From an uncultured Collinsella sp. (GTDB taxonomy: Bacteria > Actinomycetota > Coriobacteriia > Coriobacteriales > Coriobacteriaceae): a stretch of DNA of 11,294 nucleotides. The notes under the pieces are model-generated. The model searched no databases, was not told the DNA's origin, and was given only the letters and a program-made list of their open reading frames with translations. The position numbers and the translations under genes were made by a program. Location of the stretch: positions 1-11,294 of the forward strand of contig UQPP01000050.1 of NCBI GenBank assembly GCA_900543025.1, written 5' to 3'. Below, one piece after another: positions 7,431-11,294 of the stretch (position 1 is the stretch's first letter; each line of letters starts with the position of its first letter).

Positions 7431-7753
7431 TAGTCATTGGACGTTCTTAAACGCCCAGTCATCAGGGACACTCCTCCTCAAAAGTGTCTTAATCAAAAGC
7501 GCCTTGAAATGTCGCGCTAGAAGAGTGAAACCGTGGCATCCGGAATAGCCACGCCACGAATCGCGCTTATCTACTACGTTTGACCCACGACCCCTGACCA
7601 TTCCCTCGATCTTCCTAAAATCGCAAGCCCGCTACCTGCGGTTTTAATTTCGCTATTGGCGCCATGGTCGCCAGTTGGCGATTCAGCCCCGTAAACCGGT
7701 ATAGTTGCGTTTTTGTAGCATTTTCCAACACGCCAAAAAGCCCCGCCAAACGC
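7431..7753. other. Non-coding stretch between argS terminator and rho promoter
   Basis: About 320 bases without a credible gene. It holds several short inverted repeats: GACACT-N10-AGTGTC (7467-7488), CGTGGC-N10-GCCACG (7532-7553), and the palindrome TCGCCAGTTGGCGA (7668-7681). None is followed by a T-run, so none looks like a terminator. Base composition is lower in G+C than the genes. I cannot match it to tmRNA, RNase P RNA, SRP RNA or a known riboswitch. It may be a decayed or dispersed repeat, or an unrecognised small RNA. Confidence 0.4.
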
Positions 7754-7786
7754 AAAAAGCCCGACCTCCGCATGGAGATCGGGCTT
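7754..7786 (-). terminator. Terminator after argS
   Basis: Arms at 7774-7786 and 7757-7769 pair over 13 positions with one G-T wobble and a 4-nt loop. On the minus strand a run of five T follows. It begins 46 nt after the argS stop codon. Confidence 0.87.
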
Positions 7787-7832
7787 ATAGGGCTCAGCGA
7801 AGCCGAACCTACACGGTCAAATGACCCGTAGC

Positions 7833-9686
7833 TTACATCTGCTCGGGAGCGGAGACACCAACAAGGGTGAGCACCAGGGCGAGCGTCACGCGGACGGCGT
7901 CGCAAGCGGCCAGACGGGCACGCGAAAGCTCGGGGTCGACGGGACGGCCCTCGCTCGGCAGAACCTGGCAGGCAGCGTAGAAGCTGTGGAAGTCGCCGGC
8001 GAGTTCCTCAGCAAAGTGCGTCAGACGGAACGGGGCGCGGTCGCGAGCGCAGCTGGCGATGAGGTCGGTGAGCTCGTTGAGCTTACGCGAAAGGGCGAGC
8101 TCGGTCGGGTCGGTCAGCAGCGAGTAATCAACGTTCTCACCGATGGCCTTGGCGGCGACGGCCTTCATGCCCATCTCGTCAGCCTGCTCGGGCGTAACGT
8201 CGGCGGCACGGCGCAGGATGGAGCACACGCGGGCGTGAGCATACTGCACGTAATAGACCGGGTTGGAGTTGTCGCGCTTCTTAACGGCCTCAATATCGAA
8301 GTCGACCATCTGGTTGGAGCTCTTGGAGATGAGCGTGTAGCGGGCGGCGTCGGAACCGACCTCGTCGACGAGCTCCTGCAGGGTCACCATGGTGCCCTTG
8401 CGCTTGGACATACGGACGGGCTTGCCGTTGCGCAGCAGGTTGACGAGCTGGCCCAGCAGAACCTCAAACTTGCCGGGATAGCCAAGAGCGTCGCAGACGC
8501 AGCGGACGCGCTCGATGTAGCCGTGGTGGTCGGCACCCCAGATGTCGATGACGTGGTCGACGCGCTGGAACTTATCCCAGTGATAGGCAACGTCGGAGGC
8601 GAAGTAGGTGTACTCGCCGTCGGACTTGATCAGGACGCGGTCCTTGTCATCGCCCAGGTCGGTGGAGCGGAACCACAGGGCGCCGTCCTTGGTGTAGAGG
8701 TAGCCCATCTTGTCGAGCTTCTCAAAAGCGCGGTCGACGGCGGAGGTGCCGGCGGTCTCGCCCTCAGTGTCCTTCACATACAGCGAGCGCTCGGAGAACC
8801 AACGATCGAAGTCGCAGTTAACGGCATGGCAAAGGTCGCGCATATTGTCGACCATCTTTACATAGCCGCGCTCGCGGAAGCTCTCCATGCGCTCCTGCGG
8901 ATCGGCGTTGACCCACTTATCGCCGTCGGTGCGCCAGAACTCGGCGGCCTCGTCGATGATGTAGTCGCCGCCGTAGGAGTCCTTGCCCAGGGTCTCGGCA
9001 AAGTTGTCCTGATACGGATGGGTCTCGGGATGCTCGTCGTTCTCGTCGGCAACAAAGGCGTCGCGGTCGGCGATCAGCAGCTTGTGAGCCTCGTCGATAT
9101 CCACGCCCTGCTTGGCGATGATGTCGGCAAGCTGCATATAGCGCGTGCTGATGGAGTTGCCGAAGGTGTTCATCTGAGAGCCGTGGTCGTTGATGTAGAA
9201 CTCACGCTGGATGTCGTAACCAGCGTGATCCATAACGCGGCAGAGCGAGTCGCCCAGCGCGGCCCAGCGGCCGTGGCCGATGTGCATGGGGCCGACGGGG
9301 TTGGCGGAAACGAACTCGACCTGGGTCTTCAGGCCACCACCGACGTTGGACTTAGCGAAGTCCATACCCTTCTCGCGAGCCTCGCCAAAGATGGCATTCT
9401 TGACGGCAACGGAGAGGTAGAAGTTGATGAAGCCGGGGCCTGCGATCTCGACCTTCTCGATCGCGGGGTCCTCGGGCATATGGGCAACGATGGCCTCGGC
9501 GATCTTGCGCGGGGCGCAGTGGGCCAGCTTGGCGGACTTCAGGGCCATGGTAGAGGTCCACTCGCCATGAGAAGTGTCAGCCGGTCGCTCGATAGCGCAA
9601 TCGTCAAGTTCAAATGCGGAAAGGTCGCCGGCCTCCTGGGCCGCAGCAAGCGCAGCGCGTACCAGCTCTTCAATCTTCTCGGGCAT
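7833..9686 (-). CDS. argS: Arginyl-tRNA synthetase (class I)
   Basis: This 617-aa cytoplasmic enzyme charges tRNA-Arg with arginine using ATP. The order is typical: the ArgRS N-terminal domain (~1-95, ending in IAGPGFINFYLS), the catalytic Rossmann core with SANPVGPMHIGHGR (HIGH at 135-138), the KMSKS-type loop RMSKRKGT (M426-G431, with the MSxRKGT form common in ArgRS), DEVGSDAARYTLI just after it, and a C-terminal DALR anticodon-binding helical domain (~500-617). Length is normal. The start at 9686 follows AAGGAGG by 4 nt; an ORF start 30 codons earlier would run through the predicted promoter and is rejected. The gene is monocistronic, with its own promoter and terminator, and is divergent from carD. 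Confidence 0.97.
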   Translation of the reverse strand: MPEKIEELVRAALAAAQEAGDLSAFELDDCAIERPADTSHGEWTSTMALKSAKLAHCAPRKIAEAIVAHMPEDPAIEKVEIAGPGFINFYLSVAVKNAIFGEAREKGMDFAKSNVGGGLKTQVEFVSANPVGPMHIGHGRWAALGDSLCRVMDHAGYDIQREFYINDHGSQMNTFGNSISTRYMQLADIIAKQGVDIDEAHKLLIADRDAFVADENDEHPETHPYQDNFAETLGKDSYGGDYIIDEAAEFWRTDGDKWVNADPQERMESFRERGYVKMVDNMRDLCHAVNCDFDRWFSERSLYVKDTEGETAGTSAVDRAFEKLDKMGYLYTKDGALWFRSTDLGDDKDRVLIKSDGEYTYFASDVAYHWDKFQRVDHVIDIWGADHHGYIERVRCVCDALGYPGKFEVLLGQLVNLLRNGKPVRMSKRKGTMVTLQELVDEVGSDAARYTLISKSSNQMVDFDIEAVKKRDNSNPVYYVQYAHARVCSILRRAADVTPEQADEMGMKAVAAKAIGENVDYSLLTDPTELALSRKLNELTDLIASCARDRAPFRLTHFAEELAGDFHSFYAACQVLPSEGRPVDPELSRARLAACDAVRVTLALVLTLVGVSAPEQM

Positions 9687-9753
9687 AGATCCTCCTTGTG
9701 TTAAAGCCCCCGAGCTCTTGGTCACTCGTAGGGCAAAAGCCAGAGTTTGTAGC

Positions 9754-9782
9754 ACTCTATCACAAGCGACGGGCACTGTCGC
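9754..9782 (-). promoter_or_regulatory. Promoter of argS (extended -10 type)
   Basis: On the minus strand GCGACA (9777-9782) lies 17 nt before TAGAGT (9754-9759), which is preceded by TGA as an extended -10 element. Start would be near 9747, with a leader of about 60 nt. Confidence 0.5.
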
Positions 9783-9802
9783 AGGGTAAAGCTAATAGAT
9801 AT

Positions 9803-9963
9803 TGCATATGCACAAAATTGACTACAGCTTGTATGGAGTCACTCAAAGATGCCAGTCTGCCTGCAAATTATGCACGCGTTGAAAATGCATAAAGGTGTGA
9901 ATGGGCTGCGTCTGTTATCGAATACTCTTACCTATCGGAGTTGTGTGCTTTTCCTGCATAAAG
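9803..9963. promoter_or_regulatory. Cluster of TGCATA motifs, possible ArgR operators
   Basis: The argS-carD intergenic region (9687-10028, 342 nt, no gene) contains the palindrome TGCATATGCA (9803-9812), TGCA-N5-TGCA (9862-9874), an inverted pair TTATGCA (9868-9874) and TGCATAA (9886-9892), and another TGCATAAAG (9955-9963), which repeats 9886-9894 exactly. Actinobacterial ARG boxes are built from TGCAT/ATGCA half-sites, and argS is adjacent, so arginine-repressor binding is plausible. Spacing does not match the usual box exactly, so this is a hypothesis. Confidence 0.35.
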
Positions 9964-9985
9964 TAAGGGTTTGCGCACGTCAGCG

Positions 9986-9994
9986 TGTTATTCT
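9986..9994 (+). promoter_or_regulatory. Possible extended -10 promoter of carD
   Basis: TGT followed by TATTCT (9989-9994) forms an extended -10 element, 34 nt before the carD start. No good -35 is present at 16-18 nt; TTGCGC at 9971 is too close for it but sits 17 nt from TAGTCA at 9994. An inverted repeat ATACG-N6-CGTAT (9999-10014) overlaps the expected start point. Confidence 0.4.
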
Positions 9995-10028
9995 AGTCAT
10001 ACGTAAATTCGTATAAGTTGGAGGTAGC

Positions 10029-10514
10029 ATGTTCTCAATCGGTCAACACGTCATTCATCCGGGCCAGGGAGTCTGCACCGTCGTCGGTTTTAGGGACGAC
10101 ACGCCGCAGCCCATGCTGTTGCTCGAGACCAAGCAGGGACATGCACAGACGATTCTCATGTACCCCGTGGCGCAGGCCGACCGTCTGCATGCCGCCATCT
10201 CCCAGCAAGATGCAGAGCACCTGCTGAGCCACTACGACGAGCTCGAGTGCGACACCTTTACCGAGCGCAACAGCTCGCTGGAGGAGACGCACTTTAAACA
10301 GCAGCTCAAGCTGGGTGCGCCCGAGACGGTCCGCGTGGCAAAAACCATGATGCACCGTATTCGCCAGGCCGAGGAAGCAGACAAAAAGCCCAGCTCTTAC
10401 TACATGCGCGTACTCAAGGAAGCCAAGCGCCGCTCCATCGAGGAGTTCGCCGTGGCCTTGGGCGTCACCGAGGAGGCCGCCGAAGCCCGCCTAGCCCAAG
10501 CCGCCCTCAACTAA
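10029..10514 (+). CDS. carD: CarD/CdnL-family RNA polymerase-binding regulator
   Basis: A 161-aa protein starting with the CarD/TRCF RNA-polymerase-interaction domain: FSIGQHVIHPGQGVCTVVGF at residues 2-21, a beta-rich Tudor-like fold to about residue 60. The remainder (about 62-161) is helical and charged (SSYYMRVLKEAKRRSIEEFAVALG), as in the CarD C-terminal domain that contacts promoter DNA. Characterised members bind the RNA polymerase beta subunit and stabilise open complexes, especially at rRNA promoters; this is family knowledge. Length fits the family (about 160 aa). GGAGG ends 4 nt before the ATG. It is divergent from argS and followed by a strong terminator, so it is likely a single-gene transcript. 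CdnL may be the better name, as the link to a particular characterised member is not tested. Confidence 0.88.
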   Translation: MFSIGQHVIHPGQGVCTVVGFRDDTPQPMLLLETKQGHAQTILMYPVAQADRLHAAISQQDAEHLLSHYDELECDTFTERNSSLEETHFKQQLKLGAPETVRVAKTMMHRIRQAEEADKKPSSYYMRVLKEAKRRSIEEFAVALGVTEEAAEARLAQAALN

Positions 10515-10527
10515 CCCATCCGCGCCA

Positions 10528-10568
10528 AAAACCACCACAAAGGGGACAGGCACCTTTGTGGTGGTTTT
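10528..10568 (+). terminator. Hairpin terminator after carD, member of a local repeat
   Basis: A perfect 16-bp stem (10528-10543 with 10553-10568) encloses the 9-nt loop GGACAGGCA and ends in TTTT. It begins 13 nt after the carD stop. Its left arm and half of its loop (10530-10549) recur exactly at 11240-11259. Confidence 0.87.
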
Positions 10569-10569
10569 C

Positions 10570-10597
10570 TTGTTCTAGTAGTATTCATTCTTATCGA
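10570..10597 (+). promoter_or_regulatory. Weak candidate promoter of the HD-domain gene
   Basis: TTGTTC (10570-10575) and TATCGA (10592-10597) are 16 nt apart, directly after the carD terminator and 25 nt before the start codon. Match quality is low; position is the main support. Confidence 0.3.
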
Positions 10598-10622
10598 TAC
10601 CCACGAGCACAAGGAGTCTCTT

Positions 10623-11222
10623 ATGGCAGAGCCGCTTACCGCCGGAATCACCCGCGACCGCGCGTTCGAACTGCTCAACGAGCACAACAAGGACCCGTTC
10701 CACATCACCCATGGCGAGACGGTCGAGGGCACCATGCGCTACTTTGCGCGCGAGTTCGACCCCGAGAACGAGGAGTTTTGGGGCATCGTCGGTCTGCTGC
10801 ACGACCTGGATTGGGAGGAGCATGAAGACGACCCCATGAACCACACCATCTATGCTGCCGAGATTCTTGAGGGCGAAGGTGCGTCTCCCGAGCTCATTCA
10901 CGCCATCCAGACGCACACGTCCGACTTCAACACCTCGCTGCCCAAGCCCGAGCTGCAGATGGAAAAGATCCTGTTTGCCTGCGATGAGCTCACCGGCCTG
11001 ATCGGCGCTGCAGTCATCATGCGCCCGAGCAAGAGCGTTATGGACTTTACGACCAAGTCACTCAAGAAGAAGTTCAAGGACAAGCGCTTTGCCGCCGGCT
11101 GCTCGCGCGACGTGATTTCGCAGGGCGCCGAGATGTTGGGCTGGGAGCTCCCCGAGCTCTTTGACCGCACCATCGCGGCTATGCAGTCCTTCGCCCCCGA
11201 CCGCGATACCTTCCAGGCCTAA
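10623..11222 (+). CDS. HD-domain (metal-dependent phosphohydrolase fold) protein
   Basis: A 199-aa cytoplasmic protein with the HD-domain metal-ligand pattern: H30 in HITHGETVEGTMR, the paired H60-D61 in GLLHDLDWE, H93 and/or H98 in ELIHAIQTHT, and D121 in FACDELTGLI. HD proteins bind one or two metal ions and usually hydrolyse phosphoesters such as nucleotides, but this group is uncharacterised and the substrate cannot be told. No synthetase, GGDEF or response-regulator domain is attached, so it is not a RelA/SpoT or c-di-GMP enzyme of the usual kind. The C-terminal third is basic in the middle (KSLKKKFKDKR) and helical. AAGGAG lies 6 nt before the ATG. No operon partner is visible; it follows the carD terminator and is followed by a disrupted hairpin and an IS end. 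Confidence 0.85.
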   Translation: MAEPLTAGITRDRAFELLNEHNKDPFHITHGETVEGTMRYFAREFDPENEEFWGIVGLLHDLDWEEHEDDPMNHTIYAAEILEGEGASPELIHAIQTHTSDFNTSLPKPELQMEKILFACDELTGLIGAAVIMRPSKSVMDFTTKSLKKKFKDKRFAAGCSRDVISQGAEMLGWELPELFDRTIAAMQSFAPDRDTFQA

Positions 11223-11239
11223 CCGCCCACGCCACCTAT

Positions 11240-11259
11240 AACCACCACAAAGGGGACAG
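11240..11259 (+). repeat. Interrupted copy of the carD terminator hairpin
   Basis: Twenty bases identical to 10530-10549, covering the left arm plus half of the loop, lie 17 nt after the HD-gene stop. The right arm is missing in the window; an IS-like end begins at the next base. This was probably the HD gene's terminator. Confidence 0.8.
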
Positions 11260-11294
11260 TGAACTGCGCCCCGAAACTTGGACTGAATAAATAG
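11260..11294. mobile_element. Partial end of an IS3-family (IS150-group) insertion sequence
   Basis: From 11260 the sequence reads TGAACTGCGCCCC, then GAAAC, then TTGGAC (11278-11283). As I recall it, the IS150 end has the same layout: TG, ACTGC, CCC, then TTGGAC and an A/T-rich stretch. The homology to the intact hairpin at 10528-10568 stops exactly at 11259, which supports an insertion junction. Only about 35 bases are in the window, so no transposase is visible and left or right end cannot be told. Confidence 0.65.

Noticed and set aside
7430..7462. Ten-codon minus-strand ORF with GAGGAGG upstream
   Set aside because: It ends just before the rho -35 element and no promoter is evident; too short to support from sequence alone.
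7615..7905. 96-aa minus-strand ORF overlapping the argS end
   Set aside because: Overlaps the argS terminator and coding end in another frame, lacks a ribosome site, and has no recognisable family. A repeat-derived origin for its downstream part cannot be excluded.
7821..9704. 627-aa plus-strand ORF covering all of argS
   Set aside because: Complete antisense shadow of argS; open only because of third-position G/C bias.
9751..9758. AGCACTCT reminiscent of a CIRCE (HrcA) half-site
   Set aside because: Only one half is present; the complementary half at 9-nt spacing is absent.

Overview
The window looks like chromosomal DNA from a high-GC gut actinobacterium of the class Coriobacteriia, most likely Collinsella or a close relative. 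This is an inference from strong G/C bias at third codon positions, the actinobacterial style of Rho (very long Ala/Lys/Arg-rich N-terminus), a stand-alone CarD/CdnL protein, and the gene set. No 16S or other diagnostic marker is present. Eight protein genes are supported. All long ORFs opposite them are GC-bias shadows.

Layout. 141-1322 (+) is a fold-type-I PLP aminotransferase ending in a strong hairpin terminator. 1463-2353 (+) is a ROK-family fructokinase. It converges on a minus-strand pair across one bidirectional terminator (2437-2482). That pair is an unrecognised protein with a two-helix membrane hairpin and a long disordered tail (2925-4325), followed 7 nt later by a VanZ-family membrane protein (2468-2917). 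Further right on the minus strand lie rho (4638-7256, 872 aa, about 450 aa of it a low-complexity extension) and argS (7833-9686), each with its own promoter and terminator. Divergent from argS are carD (10029-10514, +) and an HD-domain protein (10623-11222, +).

The right edge holds the first ~35 bases of what looks like an IS3-family (IS150-group) insertion sequence. It sits in the loop of a hairpin whose left arm and half-loop are an exact copy of the intact hairpin terminator after carD.

Genes working together: rho (transcription termination), carD (RNA polymerase-promoter complex stability) and argS (translation) are core information-processing genes. The aminotransferase and fructokinase are ordinary amino-acid and sugar metabolism genes. 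The VanZ/membrane-hairpin pair is the only clear two-gene operon. No CRISPR array, tRNA, rRNA, phage module or defence system was found. The most interesting material is the Rho N-terminal extension, the IS-in-terminator junction, a cluster of TGCATA motifs between argS and carD that resembles actinobacterial ARG boxes, and the unexplained 7.43-7.75 kb non-coding stretch.
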